Part shown: piece after piece, positions 35,496 through 46,758 of the stretch
Position numbering within the stretch: position 1 is the first letter of the stretch
Layout: the number at the start of each line of letters is the position of its first letter
NCBI RefSeq assembly: GCF_002197815.1
Contig: NZ_NIUB01000001.1
Location: forward strand, 1-64,000
Direction: 5' to 3'
Origin: Pseudomonas oleovorans subsp. oleovorans
Lineage (GTDB): Bacteria; Pseudomonadota; Gammaproteobacteria; Pseudomonadales; Pseudomonadaceae
DNA length: 64,000 bases
The notes under the pieces: model-generated
Told to the model about the DNA's origin: nothing
What the model saw: only the letters and a program-made list of their open reading frames with translations
Databases searched by the model: none
Program-made: the position numbers and the translations under genes

Positions 35496-36086
35496 ATGCC
35501 CAAGGTCGGCATGCAGCCCATTCGTCGTTCGCAGTTGATTGCCGCCACCCTGGAAGCCGTCGACCAGGTTGGTATGGCCGATGCCAGCATCGCCTATATC
35601 GCCCGCCTGGCCGGGGTCTCCAATGGCATCATCAGCCACTACTTCAACGACAAGAACGGCCTGCTCGAAGCCACCATGCGCCACCTGATGCAGGCACTGC
35701 GCGATGCCGTGGCCGAACGACGCCAGGCGCTGAGCGACGACAGCCCACGCGCCCACCTGCGCGCGATGATCGACGGCAACTTCGACGACAGCCAGGTCAA
35801 CGGCCCGGCGATGAAGACCTGGCTGGCATTCTGGGCCAGCAGCATGCACCAGCCGGCCCTGCGCCGCCTGCAGCGGGTCAACGACCACCGTCTCTATTCC
35901 AACCTGTGTGGCCAGTTTCATCGCGCGCTGCCGCAGGATCAGGCGCGCTTCGCCGCCCGCGGCCTGGCTTCGCTGATCGACGGCCTGTGGCTGCGCGGCG
36001 CGCTTTCCGGCGAAGCCTTCGACACCGAGCAGGCGCGCCGCATCGCCTATGACTACCTAGACCTGCAGTTGAACAAAGCTCGCTAG
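35496..36086 (+). CDS. betI: Choline-responsive transcriptional repressor BetI
   Basis: 196 aa, TetR family. N-terminal helix-turn-helix at about 28-50 ([30 protein letters not shown]), typical of BetI. The C-terminal helices bind choline. Start [15 protein letters not shown] chosen over an upstream start that would include the operator region. It represses bet genes, relieved by choline. Divergent promoters are not needed: betI, betB and betA lie in one orientation, and both betI and betB have probable operators. Confidence 0.95.
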   Translation: MPKVGMQPIRRSQLIAATLEAVDQVGMADASIAYIARLAGVSNGIISHYFNDKNGLLEATMRHLMQALRDAVAERRQALSDDSPRAHLRAMIDGNFDDSQVNGPAMKTWLAFWASSMHQPALRRLQRVNDHRLYSNLCGQFHRALPQDQARFAARGLASLIDGLWLRGALSGEAFDTEQARRIAYDYLDLQLNKAR

Positions 36087-36129
36087 CCTGTCGCGAAGGC
36101 GCATCGGGGGCGGCCGTCCATTTTTGAGT

Positions 36130-36153
36130 TTGGTGGGCTGAAGCCCACCCTAC
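36130..36153. repeat. TTGGTGGGCT palindromic repeat upstream of betB
   Basis: TTGGTGGGCTGAAGCCCACCCTAC differs by one base from the paired units at 27944-28045. Located in the betI-betB spacer, followed by a second partial unit (CAGCCCACCCTGG). Confidence 0.8.
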
Positions 36154-36340
36154 AGCCCACCCTGGCCAATCTACGGGCTTCGGGCAACGCCTCGTAGGGT
36201 GTCGCGGGGCCACCTTGGCCGTGCGCACCAGCCTCCCCCGCATCCCCAAACGTCCCGAACGGAAATTGCACACAGCCAAAGCGGCGCCAAGGACAAGTGG
36301 CGCCCGCCATGTCGCGTTTGGCTGCGCCTTGTCGTTTTTA

Positions 36341-36356
36341 TTGATTGATCGTTCAA
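36341..36356. promoter_or_regulatory. Probable BetI operator upstream of betB
   Basis: TTGATTGATCGTTCAA, a near-palindrome related to the site before betI, lies 55 bp upstream of the betB start and next to an AT-rich stretch (ATTTAAATAAAATAG) that could be the -10 region. Confidence 0.7.
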
Positions 36357-36410
36357 TTTAAATAAAATAGGCTGTTCTCCAAGCAGATTGCCAAGTGCAG
36401 AGGACAGCCC

Positions 36411-37883
36411 ATGCCCCGTTTCGCCGAACAGCAGCTCTACATCAGTGGCCAGTACGTCGCCGCCAGCAGTGGAGAAACCTTCGACAGCATCAACCCGGCC
36501 ACCGGCGAGGTGCTGGCCAAGGTGCAATGCGCCAGCCAGGCAGACGTGGACCGCGCGGTGGCCAGCGCCGCCGAGGGGCAAAAGGTGTGGGCGGCGATGA
36601 CCGCCATGCAGCGCTCGCGCATCCTGCGCAAGGCGGTGGACATCCTGCGTGAGCGCAACGACGAGCTGGCCGAGCTGGAAACCCTCGACACCGGCAAGCC
36701 ACTGTCGGAAACCCGCTACGTCGACATCGTTACCGGCGCCGACGTGCTGGAGTACTACGCAGGCCTGATCCCGGCCATCGAAGGCGAGCAGATCCCGCTG
36801 CGCGAGACCTCCTTCGTCTATACCCGTCGCGAACCGCTGGGCGTGGTTGCCGGCATCGGCGCCTGGAACTACCCGATCCAGATCGCCCTGTGGAAATCCG
36901 CCCCGGCCCTGGCCGCCGGCAACGCGATGATCTTCAAACCCAGCGAAGTGACCTCGCTCACCGCACTGAAACTGGCCGAGATCTACACCGAGGCCGGCCT
37001 GCCAGCAGGCGTATTCAACGTGCTCACCGGCAGCGGTCGCGAAGTCGGCCAGTGGCTGACCGAGCATCCGGGTATCGAGAAGGTGTCCTTCACCGGCGGC
37101 ACCATCACCGGTAAGAAGGTCATGGCCAGCGCCTCCAGCTCCAGCCTCAAGGAAGTGACCATGGAACTGGGCGGCAAGTCGCCGCTGATCGTCTTCGAGG
37201 ACGCCGACCTGGACCGCGCCGCCGACATCGCGGTGATGGCCAACTTCTACAGCTCCGGCCAGGTGTGCACCAACGGCACCCGCGTGTTCGTGCCACGCAT
37301 GCTGCAGGCGCGCTTCGAGGCCAAGGTGCTGGAGCGCGTCAAGCGCATCCGCCTCGGCGATCCGCTCAGCGATGCCACCAATTTCGGCCCGCTGGTGAGC
37401 TACGCGCACATGGAAAGCGTGCTCAGCTACATCGAGAAGGGCCGCAGCGAGGGTGCACGCCTGCTGATCGGCGGCACACGCGTCAGTGATGGCGACTATG
37501 CCAAGGGCGCCTACGTCGCCCCCACCGTGTTCACCGATTGCACGGATGCCATGACCATCGTGCGCGAGGAAATCTTCGGCCCGGTGATGAGCATCCTCAT
37601 CTACGACAGCGAAGAGGAAGTGATCCGCCGCGCCAACGACACCGACTACGGCCTGGCTGCCGGCGTGGTGACCCGTGATCTGAACCGCGCGCACCGGGTG
37701 ATCCACAAGCTGGAAGCCGGTATCTGCTGGATCAACACCTGGGGCGAGTCGCCAGCCGAGATGCCGGTGGGCGGCTACAAGCAGTCCGGTGTCGGCCGCG
37801 AGAACGGCCTGGTCACCCTCGGCCACTACACCCGCATCAAGTCGGTGCAGCTGGAAATGGGCGATTACGTCTCGGTGTTCTGA
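36411..37883 (+). CDS. betB: Betaine aldehyde dehydrogenase BetB
   Basis: 490 aa, the same length as the P. aeruginosa enzyme. It oxidises betaine aldehyde to glycine betaine with NAD(P)+. Catalytic Cys is in [10 protein letters not shown] (about 286), the general-base Glu in MELGGKSP (about 252), and the Asn in [10 protein letters not shown] (about 153). Start [16 protein letters not shown] is clear. It follows betI by 324 bp and precedes betA by 160 bp. Detoxifies the aldehyde from BetA and makes glycine betaine, the GbdR inducer. Confidence 0.97.
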   Translation: MPRFAEQQLYISGQYVAASSGETFDSINPATGEVLAKVQCASQADVDRAVASAAEGQKVWAAMTAMQRSRILRKAVDILRERNDELAELETLDTGKPLSETRYVDIVTGADVLEYYAGLIPAIEGEQIPLRETSFVYTRREPLGVVAGIGAWNYPIQIALWKSAPALAAGNAMIFKPSEVTSLTALKLAEIYTEAGLPAGVFNVLTGSGREVGQWLTEHPGIEKVSFTGGTITGKKVMASASSSSLKEVTMELGGKSPLIVFEDADLDRAADIAVMANFYSSGQVCTNGTRVFVPRMLQARFEAKVLERVKRIRLGDPLSDATNFGPLVSYAHMESVLSYIEKGRSEGARLLIGGTRVSDGDYAKGAYVAPTVFTDCTDAMTIVREEIFGPVMSILIYDSEEEVIRRANDTDYGLAAGVVTRDLNRAHRVIHKLEAGICWINTWGESPAEMPVGGYKQSGVGRENGLVTLGHYTRIKSVQLEMGDYVSVF

Positions 37884-37893
37884 ATCCAGTGTT

Positions 37894-37958
37894 GTCGGAG
37901 CGGCCGGGCGGCGCACCGCTTCAGCCGCGAAAAGCATCGCGGATAAATCCGCTCCTAC
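37894..37958. repeat. REP-like palindrome between betB and betA
   Basis: GTCGGAGCGGCCGGGCGGCGCACCGCTTCAGCCGCGA-type left part and an inverted TCGCGGATAAATCCGCTCCTAC right part, a degenerate REP element inside the bet operon spacer. Confidence 0.7.
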
Positions 37959-38043
37959 AAAAAAGTCGCCGCCCCGTAGCCGGATGCAATCCGGGACCAG
38001 TCACCGCGTTTTCCCGGATCGCAGCCGGGCAACAGGAGTAGCC

Positions 38044-39741
38044 ATGACCCAGGAATTCGACTACATCATCATCGGCGCCGGTTCGGCCGGTAACGTCCTG
38101 GCCACCCGGCTGACCGAAGACGCAGACGTCAGCGTACTGCTGCTGGAAGCCGGCGGCCCCGACTACCGCTTCGACTTTCGTACCCAAATGCCCGCCGCCC
38201 TGGCCTTCCCGCTGCAGGGCCGGCGCTACAACTGGGCCTACGAGACCGACCCAGAGCCGCATATGAACAACCGCCGCATGGAATGCGGACGCGGCAAGGG
38301 CCTGGGCGGCTCATCGCTGATCAACGGCATGTGCTACATCCGCGGCAACGCCCTGGACTTCGACCACTGGGCCAAGCGGCCCGGTCTGGAAGACTGGACC
38401 TATCTCGACTGCCTGCCGTACTTCCGCAAGGCGGAAAGCCGCGACATCGGCCCCAACGATTACCACGGCGGTGACGGCCCGGTCAGCGTGACCACGCCCA
38501 AGGCCGGCAACAACCCGCTATTCCACGCCATGGTCGACGCCGGCGTACAGGCAGGTTACCCGCGTACCGATGACCTCAACGGCTATCAGCAGGAAGGCTT
38601 CGGCCCGATGGACCGCACCGTGACCCCGCAAGGCCGCCGCGCCAGCACCGCGCGCGGCTATCTGGACCAGGCAAGGGCGCGTCCCAACCTGACCATCGTC
38701 ACCCACGCCACCACCGACCGCATCCTGTTCGACGGCAAGCGCGCCAGCGGCGTGAGCTACCTGATCGGCAACTCTAACAACGCCACTGAAGCCCGCGCCC
38801 GTCGCGAGGTACTGCTGTGCGCCGGCGCCATCGCCTCACCGCAGATCCTCCAGCGCTCCGGCGTCGGCCCTGCCGCGCTACTGCGCGAGCTGGACATCGC
38901 GCTGGTGCATGAACTGCCTGGCGTCGGCCAGAACCTGCAGGATCACCTGGAGATGTACCTGCAGTACGCCTGCACCCAGCCGGTGTCGCTGTACCCGGCG
39001 CTCAAGCTGCTCAATCAGCCGGGCATCGGCGCGCAATGGCTGTTCGCCGGCAACGGCATCGGCGCCAGCAACCAGTTCGAGGCCGGCGGTTTCATCCGCA
39101 CGCGCCCGGAGTTCGCCTGGCCCAACATCCAGTTCCATTTCCTCCCGGTGGCGATCAACTACAACGGCAGCAACGCCGTGAACGAGCATGGTTTCCAGGC
39201 CCACGTCGGCTCGATGCGCTCGCCTAGCCGCGGGCGCATCCAGCTCAAATCCAAGGACCCGCGCCAGCACCCGAGCATCCTGTTCAACTACATGAGCCAT
39301 GAGCAGGACTGGCAGGAATTTCGCGACGCCATCCGCATCACCCGCGAGATCATGGCGCAGCCGGCACTCGACCCTTACCGTGGGCGTGAAATCAGCCCTG
39401 GCGCGCATGTACAGAGCGACGCCGAGCTGGATGCCTTCATTCGCGAGCATGCGGAAACGGCTTTCCACCCCTCCTGCTCGTGCAAGATGGGTGAGGACGA
39501 CATGGCGGTGGTCGATGGTCAGGGCCGCGTGCACGGCTTGCAGGGCTTGCGCGTAGTGGATGCGTCGATCATGCCGGAGATCATCACCGGCAACCTCAAC
39601 GCCACCACCATCATGATCGCCGAGAAGATCGCGGATCGGATTCGCGGGCGCCAGCCATTGCCGCGCAGCACCGCGCCCTACTTCGTCGCCGGCGAGCGCC
39701 CGGTACGCGGGCAACCGCAGCGAGAAGTCTCGGTAGCCTGA
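38044..39741 (+). CDS. betA: Choline dehydrogenase BetA
   Basis: 565 aa. A GMC-family flavoenzyme, membrane-associated, that oxidises choline to betaine aldehyde using FAD and the respiratory chain. The FAD dinucleotide motif [16 protein letters not shown] is at about 7-22; the GMC signature [20 protein letters not shown] (about 81-100) and C-terminal [14 protein letters not shown] and [10 protein letters not shown] (active-site His/Asn region) are all present. Start [10 protein letters not shown] follows AACAGGAG. Last gene of the bet cluster. Confidence 0.97.
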   Translation: MTQEFDYIIIGAGSAGNVLATRLTEDADVSVLLLEAGGPDYRFDFRTQMPAALAFPLQGRRYNWAYETDPEPHMNNRRMECGRGKGLGGSSLINGMCYIRGNALDFDHWAKRPGLEDWTYLDCLPYFRKAESRDIGPNDYHGGDGPVSVTTPKAGNNPLFHAMVDAGVQAGYPRTDDLNGYQQEGFGPMDRTVTPQGRRASTARGYLDQARARPNLTIVTHATTDRILFDGKRASGVSYLIGNSNNATEARARREVLLCAGAIASPQILQRSGVGPAALLRELDIALVHELPGVGQNLQDHLEMYLQYACTQPVSLYPALKLLNQPGIGAQWLFAGNGIGASNQFEAGGFIRTRPEFAWPNIQFHFLPVAINYNGSNAVNEHGFQAHVGSMRSPSRGRIQLKSKDPRQHPSILFNYMSHEQDWQEFRDAIRITREIMAQPALDPYRGREISPGAHVQSDAELDAFIREHAETAFHPSCSCKMGEDDMAVVDGQGRVHGLQGLRVVDASIMPEIITGNLNATTIMIAEKIADRIRGRQPLPRSTAPYFVAGERPVRGQPQREVSVA

Positions 39742-39927
39742 GTTCGAAGGGCTGCGCGCCCCGTCGCGGATCAATCCGCGCCTATCGTCGGAGCCCCGAG
39801 CCATACCGAGCCGGCTGAATACCGCTTGCAGGCCGGAGCGAATTTATTCGCGCCAGTGCCGTCGAACGGGAGCACTTGCGCAATAATGGCGGAGCGGTGA
39901 CAGCCGCCACTGACTGCCGGACGCCTC

Positions 39928-41352
39928 ATGCAACCCACGCTCAACCAACTCGACCCACGCACCGCCCGCCTGCTGCCATGGATAGTGGCCATCGCCTTCT
40001 TCATGCAGACGCTGGACGGCACCATCCTCAATACGGCGCTGCCAGCCATGGCGGGCGATCTGAACGAAGATCCACTGCGCATGCAGTCGGTGGTAATCGC
40101 CTACATGCTCACCGTGGCCCTGCTGATCCCGGCGTCGGGCTGGATCGCCGACCGCTTCGGCACGCGGCGCATCTTCTTCGGCGCCATCGCCCTGTTCAGC
40201 CTCGGCTCGCTGCTCTGCGCACTGTCGGAGTCGCTGAGCATGCTGATCGGCGCACGGGTCATCCAGGGCCTGGGCGGCGCACTGATGATGCCGGTCGGGC
40301 GCCTGGTGGTGCTGCGCGCCTATCCGCGTTCGGAACTGGTGCGGATCATGAGCTTCATCACCCTGCCCGGCTTGCTCGGCCCGCTGATCGGCCCGAGCCT
40401 GGGCGGCTGGCTGGTGGAGGTGGCCAGCTGGCACTGGATTTTCCTGATCAACCTGCCGGTGGGACTACTCGGCTGCTGGGCTGTATGGCGCCATATGCCC
40501 GATCTGCGCGGCCCTGAGCGCAGCCGCTTCGATAGCGTCGGCTTTCTGCTGTTCGGCGCCGCCATGCTGCTGATCACCGTAGCCCTGGAGGGGCTCGGCG
40601 AACTGCACCTGCCGACCATGCGCGTGGTGCTGCTGTTGCTCGGCGGCATGGCCTGCCTGGCCGCCTACTGGCTGCGCGCCGGGCGCATCGAGCAGCCCTT
40701 GTTCGCCCCGTCGCCGTTCCACACCCGCAGCTTCGCCGTGGGCATCATCGGCAACCTGTTCGCTCGCCTTGGCAGCGGCGCACTGCCCTTTCTCACGCCG
40801 CTACTGCTGCAACTGGCGATGGGCTATTCGCCCGCCCAGGCCGGCATGAGCCTGATCCCTCTGGCACTGGCCGCCATGGCGGCCAAACCGCTGGCCAGGC
40901 CGCTGATCGAACGCCTTGGCTACCGCAATATCCTGACCGGCAATACCCTGCTGCTCGGCGCCCTGATCGCCAGCCTGGCCCTGGTCGACGGCGACACCTC
41001 GACGCTGCAACTGATCATCCAGCTCAGCCTGATCGGCGCCTGCAACTCGCTGCAGTTCACCGCGATGAACACGGTAACGCTGATCGATCTGGATGACCGC
41101 GAAGCCAGCAGCGGCAACAGCCTGCTGTCGGTGGTGGTGCAGTTGGCGATGGGCCTTGGCGTGGCCTCGGCGGCGGCGCTGCTCAGCGGCTTCAGCCGTG
41201 AACTGGGCGACAGCGGGCATGTGCTGGAGGCGTTCCAGGCGACCTATCTGTGCGTTGGCCTGCTGTCGATGCTGGCAGCGGCGATCTTCCTGCAACTGGA
41301 CACGAAAGATGGCCGTAGCGGGCGCAATATCGAGGTTTCAGCGGACGAATGA
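39928..41352 (+). CDS. mdtD: MFS multidrug exporter, DHA2 family (MdtD-like)
   Basis: 474 aa with about 14 transmembrane helices, the DHA2 count. The N-terminal DGTILNTALPAMAGDL motif and the motif A loop GWIADRFGTRRIFFGA are typical drug:H+ antiporter signatures. The C terminus (FLQLDTKDGRSGRNIEVSADE) is hydrophilic. In E. coli MdtD lies in the mdtABCD operon, but here it stands alone, so the symbol reflects family resemblance only. Substrate unknown. Divergent from nothing; the dbpA gene follows 48 bp downstream. Confidence 0.85.
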   Translation: MQPTLNQLDPRTARLLPWIVAIAFFMQTLDGTILNTALPAMAGDLNEDPLRMQSVVIAYMLTVALLIPASGWIADRFGTRRIFFGAIALFSLGSLLCALSESLSMLIGARVIQGLGGALMMPVGRLVVLRAYPRSELVRIMSFITLPGLLGPLIGPSLGGWLVEVASWHWIFLINLPVGLLGCWAVWRHMPDLRGPERSRFDSVGFLLFGAAMLLITVALEGLGELHLPTMRVVLLLLGGMACLAAYWLRAGRIEQPLFAPSPFHTRSFAVGIIGNLFARLGSGALPFLTPLLLQLAMGYSPAQAGMSLIPLALAAMAAKPLARPLIERLGYRNILTGNTLLLGALIASLALVDGDTSTLQLIIQLSLIGACNSLQFTAMNTVTLIDLDDREASSGNSLLSVVVQLAMGLGVASAAALLSGFSRELGDSGHVLEAFQATYLCVGLLSMLAAAIFLQLDTKDGRSGRNIEVSADE

Positions 41353-41400
41353 GCGGGCCTGCTACACTGCCGGCCTGTTTCTTCACCCCCGAGTCTTGCC

Positions 41401-42777
<1,377 letters not shown>

Positions 42778-42876
42778 GAGCCGACTCAGATCGACCGTGC
42801 TCGCTCTGGCTCGCAAGATCGCGAACAGGCTCTTAGGCTGATATAAAGCATCAAAAGGCCTGGGCCGGAGTTACCC

Positions 42877-44112
42877 ATGCGCAATATTCTGGTCATTGAA
42901 GACAGCCCACTGGTACTGAAGATCCTCGAGCATCTGTTCCGCCAGGAAACCGATCTGGAACCGATCTTCTGTGCCTCACTGGCAGAAGCGGAAGTCATGC
43001 TGGAGACCTCTGCGGCGCTGTTCTTCGCGGCCATCGTCGACCTGCACCTGCCGGACGCACCGGACGGCGAAAGCGTCGATCTGGTGATGCGCTACCACCT
43101 GCCGTGCATCGTGCTCAGCGGCAGCTACAACGAGCAGCGCCGCGACGAGCTGCTGATGAAGGGCGTGGTCGATTACGTGCTCAAGGAAAGCCAGCATTCC
43201 TACGAGTACGCCTTCCGCCTGCTGCACCGGCTCGATCACAACAGCCATATCAAGATTCTCATCGCCGACGACTCTGCGGCGCAGCGTCACTACATTCGCC
43301 ACATCCTCGAGCCGCACCACTACCAGATCATCGAGGCCAGTGACGGCAAGGAAACCCTGCGCCAGCTCAATCAACACCCGGATCTCGACCTGCTGGTACT
43401 CGATCACGCCATGCCAGGCGTCAGCGGCTTCGAGCTGGTCAAGCTGCTGCGCCAGAAGCTGCGCCTCAATGACCTGATCATCATCGGCGTGTCCGCCGAC
43501 CCCAAGGGCTCGCTCAGTGCGCAGTTCATCAAGCACGGCGCCGACGACTTCCTGCGCAAACCCTTCTGCCCTGAAGAGCTAAACTGCCGGGTAATGTCGA
43601 CCCTGGAGCGACGCGACCTGTTGCGCGCACTGAAGAAGGCCGCGCAGTTCGATGCCCTGACCGGCCTGAACAACCGCCGCGCCTTCTACGAACAAGGCAT
43701 GCAGATACTGCAGAAGGCGCAACGGGAAAATCGCCAGGTCAGCGTGGCGATGCTCGATCTCGACCACTTCAAGCAGATCAACGATGGCTTCGGTCACGCC
43801 AGCGGCGACAGCGCTCTGGTGGTGTTCGCCCGGGCCATAAGCAATGCCTGCCCCGACATGCTGCTGGGCCGCCTGGGCGGTGAGGAATTTGCCCTGCTGA
43901 CCCTGCATGGCGCGGATCATGTGGCTCAGGCACTGGATAAACTGCGCCGACAGTGCGCCGGCCTGCATTACGCCGTCGGCGCGCCCGCGCTATCGTTCAG
44001 CGCGGGCCTCTATCAGGGTGAACCCGAGGACCTGGAAAGCCTGCTGCATGAAGCCGACATTCGCCTGTACCGGGCCAAGCAACAGGGTCGTGCCCGCACC
44101 GTACTGGCCTGA
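42877..44112 (+). CDS. REC-REC-GGDEF diguanylate cyclase response regulator
   Basis: 411 aa. Two receiver domains (about 1-120 and 125-245) precede a GGDEF domain (about 250-411). Phospho-acceptor candidates are Asp in AAIVDLHLPD and in LLVLDHAMPG. The active-site motif is RLGGEEF, competent for c-di-GMP synthesis. The RxxD inhibitory site is missing (ACPD at that place), so product inhibition through the usual I-site is unlikely. No histidine kinase gene is adjacent, so the partner is elsewhere. Upstream spacer is 99 bp. Confidence 0.93.
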   Translation: MRNILVIEDSPLVLKILEHLFRQETDLEPIFCASLAEAEVMLETSAALFFAAIVDLHLPDAPDGESVDLVMRYHLPCIVLSGSYNEQRRDELLMKGVVDYVLKESQHSYEYAFRLLHRLDHNSHIKILIADDSAAQRHYIRHILEPHHYQIIEASDGKETLRQLNQHPDLDLLVLDHAMPGVSGFELVKLLRQKLRLNDLIIIGVSADPKGSLSAQFIKHGADDFLRKPFCPEELNCRVMSTLERRDLLRALKKAAQFDALTGLNNRRAFYEQGMQILQKAQRENRQVSVAMLDLDHFKQINDGFGHASGDSALVVFARAISNACPDMLLGRLGGEEFALLTLHGADHVAQALDKLRRQCAGLHYAVGAPALSFSAGLYQGEPEDLESLLHEADIRLYRAKQQGRARTVLA

Positions 44113-44844
44113 TCAGGGGCTGTGGCGCTGCAGCGTCGCGGCATAGCTGCCGTCGTCGCTCATGGCCTGAATCGCCGCATCGAAACGCCTGGCAATGTCG
44201 CGATGCTGGGCCAGACTTCGCCGCACCAGGATATGCAGGCCGTTCTCGCTCAAGGGCAGCGGCAGGAACTCCAGTTCATCGCGGATGGCACTCAGCTTGT
44301 TAGCGAGCAGGTGGCGCGCGACCAGCTCATCTTCCAGCGCCAGCTGCACGCGCCCGGCATGCAGCATCCGCGCGGCGATTTCGAAACTGCCGACACCAAC
44401 CTTGAGCAACTGCGGATCGCTATCGAATTCCCTGGAATAGGCATAGCCCCTAACCACCGCGATGTTGTGCGGGTAGAGATCGGCCAGGGTCTCGAACTGA
44501 ATGTCGCTCCCTTTGCGCCGCATGAAGCGGATACGGTTGACCAGATAGGGCTGGGAGAAATAGCCATACTCGCTGCGATCGGCGCTGTACCAGGCGTTGA
44601 TCAGTACATCGTAATCGCCACGCTTGAGCCCCAGCACCGCGCGCTCCCAGGGCGCCTCCACGTAGCTGGTGGTGTAGCCGGCACGGGCGAGCGCCTGCTC
44701 CACCAGATCACTGGCCAGACCTTTGCCGAGCAACCGTTGATCGTTGAACGGCGGCCAGGGGTCGGCCACCAGGCGCAACAGCTCGGCCGAGGCCAGTGCC
44801 GGCGACAGCAGCAAGAGCAATAGCCAGGCACGCACTGCGGGCAT
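44113..44844 (-). CDS. Periplasmic amino-acid-type substrate-binding protein (SBP_bac_3)
   Basis: 243 aa. Signal peptide MPAVRAWLLLLLLSPALASAE (start chosen to give this peptide; an upstream in-frame ATG would hide it). Family-3 binding domain: LVADPWPPFNDQRLLGKGLASDLVEQALARAG, then ERAVLGLKRGDYDVLINAWYSADRSEYGYFSQPYL. No permease or ATPase gene adjoins. Such lone proteins occur in pseudomonads as periplasmic sensors or orphan binding proteins; the neighbouring diguanylate cyclase makes a sensory link conceivable but unproven. Stop codon abuts the end of the cyclase gene. Confidence 0.88.
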   Translation of the reverse strand: MPAVRAWLLLLLLSPALASAELLRLVADPWPPFNDQRLLGKGLASDLVEQALARAGYTTSYVEAPWERAVLGLKRGDYDVLINAWYSADRSEYGYFSQPYLVNRIRFMRRKGSDIQFETLADLYPHNIAVVRGYAYSREFDSDPQLLKVGVGSFEIAARMLHAGRVQLALEDELVARHLLANKLSAIRDELEFLPLPLSENGLHILVRRSLAQHRDIARRFDAAIQAMSDDGSYAATLQRHSP

Positions 44845-44903
44845 TGGTGGCGGTCCATCCGAAATGATCAATTCTAGTGATAGCAGGCACAACGCCGCTC
44901 GTC

Positions 44904-44925
44904 ACTGTCTCATATCTGAGACAGT
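44904..44925. promoter_or_regulatory. Perfect 22-bp palindrome between divergent genes
   Basis: ACTGTCTCA (44904-44912) - TATC - TGAGACAGT (44917-44925). Nine-bp perfect arms with a 4-bp centre, 60 bp upstream of the binding-protein start and 124 bp upstream of the flavoprotein start. It looks like a dimeric-regulator operator. No T tract, so not a terminator. Confidence 0.7.
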
Positions 44926-45048
44926 CAGGTGGGCGTTATACGCTTGCCTGCCGCACGGCGACAGAAGCGTCGGCCCAGAGCGTTCGGGTAAACTTCAGCG
45001 GTTTTCGCGCAGCGCTCGCTGCGTCAGCGATTCACCTGAGGACATTTC

Positions 45049-46233
45049 GTGTTGCAAACCGACGTACTGATCATCGGCGCAGGCGCCGCCGGCCTGATGT
45101 GCGCAGCCACCGCCGCAGCCCGTGGCCGCCGCGTGCTGGTGCTCGACCATGCCAACAAGGCCGGCAAGAAGATCCTCATGTCCGGTGGTGGGCGCTGCAA
45201 CTTCACCAACCTGTACTGCGAGCCGAGCAACTTCCTTTCCGGCAACCCGCACTTCTGCAAGTCTGCCCTGGCGCGCTTCACCCAGTGGGACTTCATCGGC
45301 CTGGTGGCCAAGCACGGCGTGCCCTACCACGAGAAGAAGCTTGGCCAGCTGTTCTGCGATAACAAGTCCAGCGACATCCTCGAATTGCTGCTGGCCGAAT
45401 GTGCCGAGGCCGGGGCACAGATCCGCCTGGACACGGCAGTACACAGCATCGAAAAAACCGCAGGCGGCTTCCTGCTGCAAAGCGACCTCGGCGAAGTGGC
45501 CTGCCAGTCGCTGGTGATCGCCACTGGCGGGCTGTCGATCCCGACCCTCGGCGCCACCGGCTTCGGCTATCAGGTAGCCAGGCAATTCGGTCACGAATTG
45601 CTGCCGACCCGCGCCGGGCTGGTGCCTTTCACCATCACCGAGCCGCAGCTCAAGACGCTGTGCACGGAGCTTTCCGGAACCTCGGTGGAGGACTGCCGGG
45701 TGAGCTGCAATGGCCAGAGTTTCGTCGAGAACATCCTCTTCACCCACCGCGGCCTGTCCGGCCCGGCGATCCTGCAGATCTCGTCCTACTGGCAGCCGGG
45801 CGATACCGTACATATCGACCTGCTGCCACATATCGACCTGCCCGAATGGCTGGCCACCCAGCAGCGCGAACGTGGCAACAGTGAGCTGAAAACCCTGCTG
45901 GCCGAGCTGTTCACCAAGAAGATGGCGACCCTGCTGGTCGACAGCTGGTTCAGCAACAAGCCGCTCAAGCAGTACACGCCCGGCGAGCTCAAGACGATTG
46001 CCGAGCGCCTGTCCGACTGGCAATTGGTGCCGGCTGGCACCGAAGGCTACCGCACGGCGGAAGTGACCCTGGGCGGGGTGAATACCGACGAGGTGTCATC
46101 CAAGACCCTGGAGTCGCTCAAGGTACCGGGGTTGTATTTCATCGGCGAAGTGCTCGACGTCACCGGCCACCTGGGCGGCTTTAACTTCCAGTGGGCCTGG
46201 GCGTCGGGCTACGCCGCCGCGCAATACGTCTGA
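45049..46233 (+). CDS. HI0933/YhiN-family flavoprotein (NAD(P)/FAD-dependent oxidoreductase)
   Basis: 394 aa; GTG start (MLQTDVLIIGAGAAG). The FAD-binding GxGxxG motif is at about 8-14; the diagnostic family blocks KKILMSGGGRCNFTN (about 41-55) and GEVLDVTGHLGGFNFQWAWASGYAA at the C terminus are present. The family is widespread, and its reaction is not established; a link to redox reactions of unsaturated substrates has been proposed. A 22-bp palindrome lies upstream. Next downstream is a truncated permease gene. Confidence 0.9.
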   Translation: MLQTDVLIIGAGAAGLMCAATAAARGRRVLVLDHANKAGKKILMSGGGRCNFTNLYCEPSNFLSGNPHFCKSALARFTQWDFIGLVAKHGVPYHEKKLGQLFCDNKSSDILELLLAECAEAGAQIRLDTAVHSIEKTAGGFLLQSDLGEVACQSLVIATGGLSIPTLGATGFGYQVARQFGHELLPTRAGLVPFTITEPQLKTLCTELSGTSVEDCRVSCNGQSFVENILFTHRGLSGPAILQISSYWQPGDTVHIDLLPHIDLPEWLATQQRERGNSELKTLLAELFTKKMATLLVDSWFSNKPLKQYTPGELKTIAERLSDWQLVPAGTEGYRTAEVTLGGVNTDEVSSKTLESLKVPGLYFIGEVLDVTGHLGGFNFQWAWASGYAAAQYV

Positions 46234-46352
46234 GGCTTAAATATTGCGCCCCATTTAACGGTGCAGCGGGAACTGCCGACGCGGCGCAGACTCTGCCTTG
46301 ACAGCAGATGCAAAGCTGCAATCACAGGCACGACGCCGCTGCGTGACTATTG

Positions 46353-46750
46353 ATGCCGGTGGCCGGTACGATGTCCGCCACGGGCGCAGCCGATCTGCTG
46401 GCACGCCTGCCGATGGAGAATCTGGCACAGGGCAACGCCATCATCACCCTGTTGCTGGTGGTGACCATGACCCTGGCGGACGTCATGAACAACGCGGCGA
46501 CGGCGGCGGTGTATGCCCCATCGCGCTAAGCGCCGCCAGCCAGCTCGGCGTCAGCCCGGACTCGCTGTTGATGGCCGTGGCCATCGGCGCCTCCTGCTCG
46601 TTCCTCACGCCCATTGGCCACCAGAACAACACCCTGATCCTCAGCCCTGGCGGTTTCCGCTTTGGCGACTACTGGCGCCTGGGCCTGCCACTGGAAATCC
46701 TCGTAGCGCTGATCAGTGTGCCCATGCTGCTGTGGATCTGGCCGTTGTAA
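46353..46750 (+). pseudogene. SLC13-family (DASS) permease fragment with frameshift
   Basis: C-terminal portion of a sodium/dicarboxylate-sulphate permease. The first frame reads MPVAGTMSATGAADLL...LADVMNNAATAAVYAPSR and stops. About codon 55 (near 46519) a one-base deletion has lost the frame, and the next frame continues IALSAASQLGVSPDSLLMAVAIGAS...FLTPIGHQ, LILSPGG and LEILVALISVPMLLWIWPL to a normal C terminus. The first ~400 residues of a usual ~600-aa protein are absent upstream. No functional product expected. Confidence 0.85.
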
Positions 46751-46758
46751 TCCGCCAT

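Noticed and set aside
36171..37937. A 588-codon open frame on the minus strand across betB
   Set aside because: Antisense to betB, which has full catalytic motifs. Product is low-complexity with no family resemblance.
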